This document shows positions 1-5,983 of a DNA stretch of 11,433 nucleotides, piece by piece. Position numbers and translations under genes: made by a program. The notes below the pieces were generated by a model. It saw only the letters and a program-made list of their open reading frames with translations. It did no database searches and was not told where the DNA came from. Source of the stretch: Veillonellaceae bacterium UBA5809 (GTDB taxonomy: Bacteria; Bacillota; Negativicutes; Veillonellales; Dialisteraceae). How positions within the stretch are numbered: the stretch's first letter is position 1; every line of letters begins with the position of its first letter. Location: positions 5,854 to 17,286 of the forward strand of contig DIDD01000138.1 of NCBI GenBank assembly GCA_002417965.1. The letters run 5' to 3'.

Positions 1-1058
1 CCACCAACGAGAAAAATGGTGTCAGGTCCATATAATTTTTTTAAATCATGAAATAATTCCCAATGCATCCCGCCGCTTGGAATTGGAAATATGGGAGCCA
101 TGGGGCCCATAGGTTCCCTTGATTTTTGTGCGATATCCCGGCATGTATCGGAAGAAAATGAAAAACGTCCTCCGTAACTGGTGAAAATAACGGCATCTGC
201 CCCGGACAGACGGCTGATTTGTCCGTAGTAACATCCCGGCGCGATACCGGAATGTGAGGAAAGCACCATTCCGCCGGAGAAACAGGGATGTATGAAAACA
301 GGAAGGCCAAAATCATCCCGTGCAGATAATTCACGGACTGCACCGAAACCGGTCAGTGCAGGGGCTGCCATAATGCCGGAAGCGCCCAGTTCCTTTGCCT
401 GAAAGCACCGTTCCATAAATTGAGTTCCGTCGGCGGAACAATTGGCAATATAGAGGCTGTGCCCTCCGGTTTTATGGTTGGCTTCTTGAACAGCTTCGGC
501 ACACCGGGCAACCCGTTCTTTAAACGGCGCATAGCTCTGGGAATAAAGGCTGTGATCATCTTTGATTAAAGGACATCCTCCCAAGGCCAGTTCATATACC
601 ATATGGGCGAGCTCGGACGGAGTACGCCCCAGTGGTTTTATGGCGGACATCAGGATAGGACCCGAAGGAACCTCTGTCAGTTTGCGGATTCCCTGTATTC
701 CAAACCTGGGTCCCTTATATAGAGAATATAAAGGACTGTCCAGACGGAATGATTCAAGACGGAATCCCGGTTTTAAACTGGTATTCCCAAACAGCATATT
801 CAAAAGCTCAGTCAATTCACTGCCCGCAGCTCTTGCTTCATAAGAGATAACAGCCCGGTAGAATCCGGAACCGGCAGAAGAGACTTTTTCTACACGTCCG
901 GCTGCGGTATGCTCAATCGGGGTGTCTGCAATTAATTCATAAGGGCATTCTACAGTTTGTTCCAATGCCGTATCGCGGGCATACTGCTGTGCCTCTTTCA
1001 GGGAAGAGGCACAGATCTGATAAGTTGCGGTAAATCTTTCTTGTGATTCCTGGTTCAT
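1..1058 (-). CDS. RuBisCO-like protein (type IV RuBisCO large-chain homologue), 3' end cut by window edge
   Basis: The reading frame is open from the ATG at 1058 to the left edge (352 codons, no stop), with AAAGGATGG placed as ribosome binding site. Seen: a RuBisCO large-chain barrel pattern. SAIKPLGR (138-145) matches the K175 region, and LIKDDH (164-169) matches the carbamyl-Lys loop, so K166 equals K201 and D168 equals D203, but H169 replaces E204. H257 aligns near H294. The loop-6 region GGRFSF (296-301) has Arg where K334 should be and lacks H327. PSGG (327-330) keeps the phosphate-binding Ser-Gly-Gly, followed by a second phosphate-site VGG at the edge. Known: such substitutions remove CO2 fixation. 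RuBisCO-like proteins instead act as enolases, isomerases or decarboxylases in methylthio-sugar salvage or apiose/isoapionate catabolism. The KDDH form reminds me of the methylthioribulose-1-phosphate isomerase type, but the exact reaction cannot be assigned. It lies 39 bp downstream of a glycosyltransferase gene, probably in one transcript. Family call firm, substrate unknown. Confidence 0.88.
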   Translation of the reverse strand, partial: MNQESQERFTATYQICASSLKEAQQYARDTALEQTVECPYELIADTPIEHTAAGRVEKVSSAGSGFYRAVISYEARAAGSELTELLNMLFGNTSLKPGFRLESFRLDSPLYSLYKGPRFGIQGIRKLTEVPSGPILMSAIKPLGRTPSELAHMVYELALGGCPLIKDDHSLYSQSYAPFKERVARCAEAVQEANHKTGGHSLYIANCSADGTQFMERCFQAKELGASGIMAAPALTGFGAVRELSARDDFGLPVFIHPCFSGGMVLSSHSGIAPGCYYGQISRLSGADAVIFTSYGGRFSFSSDTCRDIAQKSREPMGPMAPIFPIPSGGMHWELFHDLKKLYGPDTIFLVG

Positions 1059-1097
1059 GAAACCATCCTTTCTGAAGAGAATCTGGACAGGAGATGC

Positions 1098-2063
1098 TTA
1101 ATGCTTTTGAAAGTCCGTGTGGGGAGACGGAGGATTTTCCTCTGAGGCCGAGTGCATATCGCTGGACAGCCAATATAAAGGTCTCTGACGGGTTTCTTCA
1201 AAGATACGTCCAATATATTCGCCGATGATGCCGAGCCCCATGAGCTGGAGACTGCCGAACAGAGATAAGAGGATCATAATTGTAGACCATCCGGGTACAG
1301 CGGTTCCGGTGATTTTACAGTACAGAACATGAATGATTAAGATGATTCCGAGAAGTCCTGAACAGGCACCGGTATAGAATGCCATGCGCAGAGGGACAGT
1401 GGAATTAGTAAGAATTCCGTCCATTGCAAAATGAAGCATTTTACGCAGCGAAAATTTTGATACACCGGCATGTCTTTTGGGCGCGGCAAAAGTAACAGAT
1501 GTCTGACGGAATCCCATGCCGCTTACGATGCCTCTTATAAAGCGGCTGTGCTCACGGAATCTTCGAAATACGCGGACTGCTTCTTTGTCCATCAGCCTGA
1601 AATCAGAACCGCCGGGAACAATAGGGGCTGATGAAATTTGATTGATTAATGCATAATAACCGGCAGAGGTAACTTTTTTAAACAATCCTGCATCTTCTGT
1701 GGAGGTCCGTATGGTTTGTACTATATTATAGCCATCCTGCCATTTTTGAATTAAAACAGGGATTAAAGACGGGGGGTGCTGAAGGTCTCCATCCATGGTA
1801 ATAACAGCATCGCCCTCCGCATAATCAAGTCCGCAGGTCAGGGCAATCTGATGTCCAAAATTGCGGGCCAGTGATAGGGCGCGGACATGGCTGTCACGGC
1901 GGGACAGCTGCAGAAGAAGTTCAGAAGTGCGGTCCCGGGATCCGTCATCTACATAGATAATTTCATAATCTATAGGCAAAGACTCCATAACCTTAGTGAC
2001 TTCATCATGGAAATAAATCACATTGTCTTCTTCATTGAAGACAGGGGTGACAATTGATATCAT
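1098..2063 (-). CDS. Polyisoprenyl-phosphate glycosyltransferase, GtrB/ArnC/DPM1-like (GT2)
   Basis: This 321-residue protein is predicted to transfer a sugar from a nucleotide donor to undecaprenyl phosphate at the cytoplasmic face of the membrane, giving a lipid-linked sugar for decorating cell-surface polymers. Seen: an N-terminal GT-A fold with SIVTPVFNEEDN (3-14), EIIYVDDGSRD (34-44) and the metal-binding DGDLQHPP (91-98). The acceptor-side motif RHAGVSKFSLRKML (197-210) follows. Two hydrophobic segments lie near 225-248 and 260-283, then GEYIGRIFEETRQRP (281-295), the usual end of GtrB/CsbB/YkoT proteins. Length is typical. The start is supported by AAAGGAG eight bases upstream of the ATG. 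No flippase (GtrA) or polymer glycosyltransferase is visible nearby. The next gene on the same strand is a RuBisCO-like protein, an unexpected partner. Sugar specificity cannot be read from the sequence. Confidence 0.9.
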   Translation of the reverse strand: MISIVTPVFNEEDNVIYFHDEVTKVMESLPIDYEIIYVDDGSRDRTSELLLQLSRRDSHVRALSLARNFGHQIALTCGLDYAEGDAVITMDGDLQHPPSLIPVLIQKWQDGYNIVQTIRTSTEDAGLFKKVTSAGYYALINQISSAPIVPGGSDFRLMDKEAVRVFRRFREHSRFIRGIVSGMGFRQTSVTFAAPKRHAGVSKFSLRKMLHFAMDGILTNSTVPLRMAFYTGACSGLLGIILIIHVLYCKITGTAVPGWSTIMILLSLFGSLQLMGLGIIGEYIGRIFEETRQRPLYWLSSDMHSASEENPPSPHTDFQKH

Positions 2064-2269
2064 GGAAAAACTCCTTTCCCCGGAGGGATTTCATCAGGCG
2101 GACCTTATGGTGTTTATCATATTACACCGCAGGACTGTTCTGCCGCATATACAATCTATTATAACGTATTTGATGCGTCTTGTACGGATTGAATGGATCA
2201 AGAAGAGTAAATATTGGTTAAACAGTGAAGTTTTCAGGGGAAATTCAAATAGATGCAGAGAAAACAGAT

Positions 2270-2298
2270 TTGACCTTTTAAGACTCCGGCGCTATGCT
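2270..2298 (+). promoter_or_regulatory. Predicted sigma-A promoter of the oxidase gene
   Basis: TTGACC (2270-2275) and TATGCT (2293-2298) are separated by 17 bp, matching the housekeeping consensus at 5/6 and 4/6 positions. Transcription would begin near 2305, leaving a leader of about 75 nt. Prediction only. Confidence 0.5.
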
Positions 2299-2326
2299 AT
2301 GGAAGAACGGACAAACTGCTTTTCCG

Positions 2327-2350
2327 GCAGATGCTCTCCTGAGAGTCTGC
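2327..2350 (+). other. Hairpin in the 5' leader of the oxidase gene
   Basis: GCAGA (2327-2331) pairs with TCTGC (2346-2350) and an inner CTCT pairs with AGAG across a CCTG loop, with a two-base bulge. No T tract follows, so it is not an intrinsic terminator. It sits just upstream of the ribosome binding site and might affect stability or translation. It matches no riboswitch class I know. Confidence 0.35.
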
Positions 2351-2381
2351 TGATTTTAACTGTTGGGAAGGAATGACATCT

Positions 2382-3470
2382 ATGGCTTATCATACCAGTC
2401 ATGAAGAACATGAGATTCAGATTATTAATATTGCTTCATTGGAGGAACAAGTACGGGCGAGAATGGAACGGGGAGCTTTTGGCTATATCCGCGGCGGAGC
2501 TGAGGATGAATGGACTATGCGTGAAAATACAGAGGCTTTTCATCATAAAAAAATTGTTCCCCGTGTTCTGAGAGGAATTGATCATGCGGATCTGACCACC
2601 AGACTGTGGGATATTCCATTAAAAACACCTATTATTCAGGCACCGTCTGCAGCACAGGGGCTGGCTCATGAGAAAGGCGAAATAGACACGGCAGTGGGCG
2701 CTGCAGAAGCGGGCACACTGTTCTGTATCAGCACCTATGCCAGTACGCCGATTGAAGCGGCGGCAGCAGCGGCGCCGGGGGCTCCCCAGTTTTTCCAGCT
2801 GTATATGAGCAAAGATGAAAAATTTAATGAGTTTCTTGTGCAGAAAGCAGTTGCAGCAGGAGCTAAAGCAGTTATTCTCACAGTGGATTCTACATTGGGA
2901 GGATATCGGGAGGAAGATATTGTCACACAGTTTCAGTTTCCGCTGCCTATGCCGAATTTGGCCGCGTACAGTGCTTCTGACGGCGTAGGGAAAGGGATCT
3001 CTGAGATTTATGCAGCGGCTAAACAGGGAATTGTGCCGTCTGATATTGAAGCAATAAAAAAAATCAGCGGAATTCCTGTTATCGTTAAAGGAATTCAGTC
3101 GCCGGGAGATGCTGAAGTAGCTGTGTCAGCAGGGGCGGACGGAATATGGGTTTCCAATCATGGAGGCCGTCAGCTCGATGGGGGACCGGCATCCTTTGAT
3201 GTCCTTCCGTCGGTGGCGGCAGCCGTCAATCACAGAGTGCCTGTCATTTTTGACAGCGGTGTCCGTCGCGGTGAGCATGTATTTAAAGCATTGGCCAGCG
3301 GAGCGGATCTTGTGGCGGTAGGACGGCCGGTCATATATGGTCTGAATCTGGGGGGTGCTGCAGGGGTTGCTTCTGTTTTCCGCCATTTGAATAAAGAGCT
3401 GTCCATTACGATGCAGTTGGCAGGAACTAAAAACATTGAAGAAATCAAACATACTGTGCTTCTTGGATAA
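2382..3470 (+). CDS. FMN-dependent alpha-hydroxy-acid oxidase, probable L-lactate oxidase
   Basis: Predicted cytosolic FMN TIM-barrel enzyme oxidising L-lactate (or a related 2-hydroxy acid) to pyruvate with O2, releasing H2O2. Numbered from the ATG at 2382 (362 residues), the active-site set is complete: Y35, Y141, R176, Y210, K236, H260 and R263, plus D169. Each is exactly five less than its counterpart in Aerococcus viridans lactate oxidase as I recall it (Y40, Y146, R181, Y215, K241, H265, R268, D174). A90 matches A95, linked to short-chain substrate preference. VSNHGGRQLDGGP (257-269) and DSGVRRGEH (291-299) are the family flavin and catalytic signatures. Start choice: an in-frame ATG at 2373 directly abuts the AAGGA at 2368-2372, whereas the ATG at 2382 has nine-base spacing and is preferred. 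A lactate monooxygenase or other hydroxy-acid oxidase is less likely because the long internal insertion of those relatives is absent. No lactate permease or peroxidase is adjacent. Confidence 0.9.
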   Translation: MAYHTSHEEHEIQIINIASLEEQVRARMERGAFGYIRGGAEDEWTMRENTEAFHHKKIVPRVLRGIDHADLTTRLWDIPLKTPIIQAPSAAQGLAHEKGEIDTAVGAAEAGTLFCISTYASTPIEAAAAAAPGAPQFFQLYMSKDEKFNEFLVQKAVAAGAKAVILTVDSTLGGYREEDIVTQFQFPLPMPNLAAYSASDGVGKGISEIYAAAKQGIVPSDIEAIKKISGIPVIVKGIQSPGDAEVAVSAGADGIWVSNHGGRQLDGGPASFDVLPSVAAAVNHRVPVIFDSGVRRGEHVFKALASGADLVAVGRPVIYGLNLGGAAGVASVFRHLNKELSITMQLAGTKNIEEIKHTVLLG

Positions 3471-3476
3471 AAAATC

Positions 3477-3505
3477 TTGACAGCATGGGAAAGTACTGAT
3501 ATACT
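3477..3505 (+). promoter_or_regulatory. Strong sigma-A promoter of the T-box/livJ-like unit
   Basis: A perfect TTGACA (3477-3482), a 17-bp spacer and TATACT (3500-3505) give an almost consensus promoter, with predicted start near 3512. It begins only six bases after the oxidase stop codon, with no terminator between, so oxidase transcripts should also enter the leader. Confidence 0.8.
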
Positions 3506-3715
3506 TCATGTATATTACATATGATATAAGTGATGAACGGGAAAAAGACAGGCTGGATAGATTTCAGAGAGCCGGCGGAAGGTGTGAGCCGGTACTGGCA
3601 GTGTGTTGATACTCTCCCGGGAGCTCCTGGTTGAATGCAGTAGATGCAGGCGGATGTCCACGTTACGGATTGGAATCACAAAGTATAATACAGGGTGGTA
3701 CCGCGTTGAGCAGAC

Positions 3716-3748
3716 GCCCCTGTCCGAATTTCGGGCAGGGGCTTTTTT
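3716..3748 (+). terminator. T-box module 1 intrinsic terminator
   Basis: An 11-bp stem (3716-3726 with 3732-3742, one G-U pair), loop AATTT, then six T. The alternative antiterminator pairs CAGGG (3691-3695) with CCCTG (3718-3722). Confidence 0.9.
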
Positions 3749-3810
3749 GTACCTCCCTTTGTGGGATACCATAGAGAATCAAACAGGGTGGTACCGCGTT
3801 GAACCAACGC

Positions 3811-3847
3811 CCCTGTCCGCAGTGTCACTGCGGACAGGGCTTTTTTT
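3811..3847 (+). terminator. T-box module 2 intrinsic terminator
   Basis: A 12-bp perfect stem (3811-3822 with 3828-3839), loop TGTCA, then a run of seven T. The preceding T-box is at 3785-3798. The linker from module 1 is only about 35 nt, so there is no second stem I. Confidence 0.9.
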
Positions 3848-3890
3848 ATACAAGTGACTTCCAGAGAACCAAGCAGGGTGGTACCGCGCG

Positions 3891-3940
3891 GAAGCGCCCC
3901 TGTCTGCAGAATATTTCTGCAGACAGGGGCGCTTCTTTTT
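3891..3940 (+). terminator. T-box module 3 intrinsic terminator
   Basis: The strongest of the three: a perfect palindrome with arms at 3891-3911 and 3915-3935 (about 20 bp with a five-base loop in practice), then five T. The preceding T-box is at 3875-3888. It is the last barrier before the ribosome binding site at 3976. Confidence 0.92.
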
Positions 3941-3987
3941 GTCAGGGTATGGTGTGTGCCGGAAGGCAGTAAAAAGGAGGAAAATGT

Positions 3988-5142
3988 ATGAATCGTCATT
4001 TGATTCGGAAAATTGGGATGGCATCGATGGCGGCTGTTATGATTCTGGGGGCAGCAGGATGCGGGGGCAATGCGGCAAAGTCAGGAGCTGATTCCAAGAC
4101 AGCAGGCGGAGCTGATATCGGTTTTGTGGCAGTTCTTTCTGGAGGAGCAGCGGCTTATGGGCAGTCACAGAAACAGGGGATTGATATGGCTGTGGATGAA
4201 ATTAATAAGTCCGGTGATTTTAAAATTAATTTGGATACAGAGGACACAAAGGGCGAACCGACACAGGCCATCAGTGTCATAAAAAAAATGATCAATGATA
4301 AAAAATCTGTGGTTATCGGACCGATGCTGTCAGGGGAAATGAAGGCTGTTGGGCCGATCCTCCAGCAGGCACAGATGCCCACATTGGGGATTTCACTGAC
4401 TGCGGAAGGAATTACAGATATGGGGGATTATATATTCAGGAATTCAGTTCCGGAATCTATGAATATCCCCCAGACCATTTCAAAATCCCGGAAGCTTCTG
4501 GGATATCAAAAAGTAGCTATTCTTTATTCAAACAATAATGAACAGCTTGTTTCTGCATTCCGCACTTACCAGGAGGTCTGTAAAAAAGAAGGAATTGATG
4601 TAGTGGATATTGAGTCATTTGCTGATAAAGACAGTGATTTTTCAGCACAGCTGACAAAAATTCAGGCATCAAATCCGGATGCAATTATCGTAGACGCCCT
4701 GTATCAGGAAGGTGCGCTGATTCTGAAAAAAGCACGGGAAATGGGGATGAACCAGCCGGTTATAGGCAATAATGGATTCGTATCGCCGCAATTAATTAAA
4801 CAGGCCGGTGCGGCTGCGGACAATGTATATGTGTCATCCATGTGGTCTCTCACCAGGGATGATCCCAAAACGCAGAAATTCATCAAAGATTTCAAAGAGA
4901 GATATGGACATGATCCTGATCAGTTTGCAGCCAGCGCCTATGATGGAGTTTATATGGTCGTGGATGCCATGAAACGGGCGGGAACAACGACAGATCATAA
5001 AAAAATACGTGATGCCATGGCTTCCATGAAAGATTTTCACGGAGTATGCGGAAATTTCTCGTTTAACAGCAAACGTGACCCGGTGGTGGATTTGGTCCTG
5101 TTAAAAATTGAAAATGGTCAGTTCAATGAAGTGAAAATGTAA
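3988..5142 (+). CDS. LivJ-like ABC transporter substrate-binding lipoprotein
   Basis: Predicted extracellular receptor of the branched-chain amino acid (HAAT) ABC transporter family, type I periplasmic-binding fold (Peripla_BP_6), 384 residues, a normal length. Seen: a basic N-terminus and hydrophobic stretch, then a loose lipobox LGAAGC with Cys25 as likely lipidation site, and a Gly/Ala/Lys linker. The ligand core starts with IGFVAVLSGGAAAYGQ. Further family features are GPMLSGEM, the NSVPES segment, ILYSNNNE around the domain hinge and SAYDGVYMVVDAM near the end. The start is set by AAAAAGGAGG with seven-base spacing; an out-of-frame ATG lies four bases earlier. The gene is preceded by a T-box leader and followed by a terminator, so it is a single-gene unit with no permease or ATPase genes alongside. 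It probably serves a transporter encoded elsewhere. Ligand is inferred as leucine or another branched-chain amino acid from family and T-box, not shown. Confidence 0.9.
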   Translation: MNRHLIRKIGMASMAAVMILGAAGCGGNAAKSGADSKTAGGADIGFVAVLSGGAAAYGQSQKQGIDMAVDEINKSGDFKINLDTEDTKGEPTQAISVIKKMINDKKSVVIGPMLSGEMKAVGPILQQAQMPTLGISLTAEGITDMGDYIFRNSVPESMNIPQTISKSRKLLGYQKVAILYSNNNEQLVSAFRTYQEVCKKEGIDVVDIESFADKDSDFSAQLTKIQASNPDAIIVDALYQEGALILKKAREMGMNQPVIGNNGFVSPQLIKQAGAAADNVYVSSMWSLTRDDPKTQKFIKDFKERYGHDPDQFAASAYDGVYMVVDAMKRAGTTTDHKKIRDAMASMKDFHGVCGNFSFNSKRDPVVDLVLLKIENGQFNEVKM

Positions 5143-5157
5143 TAATTGCATAAATGG

Positions 5158-5207
5158 GAATCAAATCAAAAGAGACGGCTGAAAATCCGTCTTTTTTGAT
5201 TTGATTC
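5158..5207 (+). terminator. Intrinsic terminator after the livJ-like gene
   Basis: Arms of 21 bases (5158-5178 and 5187-5207) pair with a single G-U and an eight-base loop. The T run lies within the 3' arm, preceded by the GC-rich GACGG/CCGTC core, and the symmetry would let it work in both directions. Confidence 0.85.
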
Positions 5208-5237
5208 TGTAAATGATTCTGCGGCAGATCATTAAAT

Positions 5238-5267
5238 TGGACATGAAAGGTTTACTATTGGTATAAT
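5238..5267 (+). promoter_or_regulatory. Predicted promoter of the DUF3298 gene
   Basis: TGGACA (5238-5243), 18-bp spacer and a consensus TATAAT (5262-5267) with an extended -10 TGG just before it. The start would be near 5274, about 40 nt upstream of the gene. Confidence 0.65.
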
Positions 5268-5313
5268 AAACATGATGAGCATCAGATAATTTATATTTCA
5301 AAGGAGGTCTATC

Positions 5314-5976
5314 ATGAAGAAAATGGCAGCGGGAATTATGCTTGGCATATGGATATCTGCAGCAGTAACCGGGGCGGCATTGGCAGCAGATACGGCGGCG
5401 GGAACCCGGGAGATTGCATGGAAAGCAGAACAGGCGGACTTGAAATACCCGGAAATGACAGATGGAAGTTTTCTCTACAGGGCCCGTGTGAACAGTGTTA
5501 TAGAAACAGAAGTCAAATCGTTCGTGAATGCCCTCCAGCGGGAGAACAGGGACGGACGGGGCGTGTCCGGATGGATGACCTGGGAAGAAGGAATCCGGTC
5601 ACCGGAGTGGACCAGCTTTACGCTGACAGAAACAACTTATTATGAAAAAGCAGCTCATCCGTCATCTTATACAAAAGGATTCATATTTAAAGGAAATGGA
5701 CAGCGGGTTACAAAAAAAGAATTAACAGCGATGATGCCGGAACTGACGGTGGAGAACCTGAATAAAGAAGTTCTGGAGCAGACAAAGGCTAAAAATATTC
5801 CATTGTATCAAGATTTTGCGGGTATAAAAGAGCTTCCTAAAGAATTTTATATCGGTGAAGACGGATGGGTGCATTTTATTTTCCAGCAGTATGAGATTGC
5901 GCCCTATTCATCAGGAATGATTGATATCGCTATGGAAGGAATATCACTCCCGTCTTATGGTACGGATGTATTCTGA
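5314..5976 (+). CDS. Exported DUF3298 (RsiV-type C-terminal domain) protein of unknown function
   Basis: A 220-residue secreted or wall-associated protein. Seen: a cleavable Sec signal peptide (KK at the start, hydrophobic core, AALA before Ala25), a first half with TDGSFLYRARVNSVIETEV and TLTETTYYEKAAHP resembling the DUF4163 (PdaC-like) fold, and a C-terminal DUF3298 signature around FYIGEDGWVHFIFQQYEIAPYSSG (178-201). Known: these paired domains occur in the lysozyme-binding anti-sigma factor RsiV and beside the deacetylase domain of PdaC. This protein has neither a transmembrane anti-sigma region nor a deacetylase domain, so those roles should not be transferred. The ribosome binding site AAAGGAGG is well placed. 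It is transcribed alone from its own promoter and ends seven bases before the stop of the convergent exporter gene. Function unknown. Confidence 0.8.
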   Translation: MKKMAAGIMLGIWISAAVTGAALAADTAAGTREIAWKAEQADLKYPEMTDGSFLYRARVNSVIETEVKSFVNALQRENRDGRGVSGWMTWEEGIRSPEWTSFTLTETTYYEKAAHPSSYTKGFIFKGNGQRVTKKELTAMMPELTVENLNKEVLEQTKAKNIPLYQDFAGIKELPKEFYIGEDGWVHFIFQQYEIAPYSSGMIDIAMEGISLPSYGTDVF

Positions 5977-5983
5977 AAATTCG

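Larger units (their letters stand above)
2064..2381. promoter_or_regulatory. Divergent intergenic region between the glycosyltransferase and the oxidase
   Basis: This 318-bp stretch holds no convincing gene. A 117-codon plus-strand frame crosses it but has basic, low-complexity composition, begins inside the glycosyltransferase and looks spurious. An imperfect dyad, GGTGT-N10-ACACC (2109-2128), lies about 45-65 bp upstream of the glycosyltransferase start. It contains a TATGAT that could be its -10 on the minus strand, without a good -35. The plus-strand promoter and leader hairpin are listed separately. Confidence 0.5.
3512..3940 (+). ncRNA. T-box riboswitch leader with one stem I and three tandem antiterminator/terminator modules
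   Basis: Seen: stem I begins with a kink-turn element GATGA (3532-3536), pairs CGGGA (3538-3542) with TCCCG (3615-3619), then GAGC (3621-3624). It carries CAGAGAGCC (3565-3573) and an apical stem CCGGC/GCCGG around GGAAGGTGTGA. A stem II-type AGTAGA (3639-3644) and CCACGTTA (3658-3665) follow. The T-box sequence AGGGTGGTACCGCG occurs three times, at 3692, 3785 and 3875, each followed by its own terminator whose 5' arm starts CCCCTGTC. Known: uncharged tRNA pairs its anticodon with the specifier loop and its NCCA end with the T-box bulge, favouring antitermination. All three bulges read TGGT, fitting a tRNA with discriminator A (Leu, Ile, Val, Tyr and others; not Thr). The specifier is uncertain: CTC (Leu, 3612-3614) has the best spacing but lacks the usual following purine; TAC (3610-3612) is an alternative. 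The regulated gene is LivJ-like, favouring Leu. Modules 2 and 3 lack room for a stem I of their own. Confidence 0.93.

Noticed and set aside
2109..2128. GGTGT-N10-ACACC dyad as a defined operator
   Set aside because: Five-base arms with a ten-base gap are easily found by chance and I recognise no cognate regulator; kept only as a note in the intergenic entry.
2023..2376. A 117-codon plus-strand reading frame upstream of the oxidase
   Set aside because: It begins inside the antisense of the glycosyltransferase, has no good ribosome binding site, and overlaps the predicted promoter and leader. Its composition does not look like a protein.
3684..3689. TATAAT just before the first T-box sequence
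   Set aside because: No -35 element lies at 16-18 bp, and it falls in the stem III to antiterminator region of the leader.
3692..3940. Three regularly spaced direct repeats resembling a short CRISPR array or tandem repeat
   Set aside because: The repeated core is the T-box consensus and each unit continues into an intrinsic terminator with compensated stem changes; there are no unique spacers of constant length.
3603..3999. Several 80-107-codon frames on both strands over the leader
   Set aside because: Their repeated GTTL/GWYRVE-type peptides are translations of the T-box and terminator repeats, not genes.
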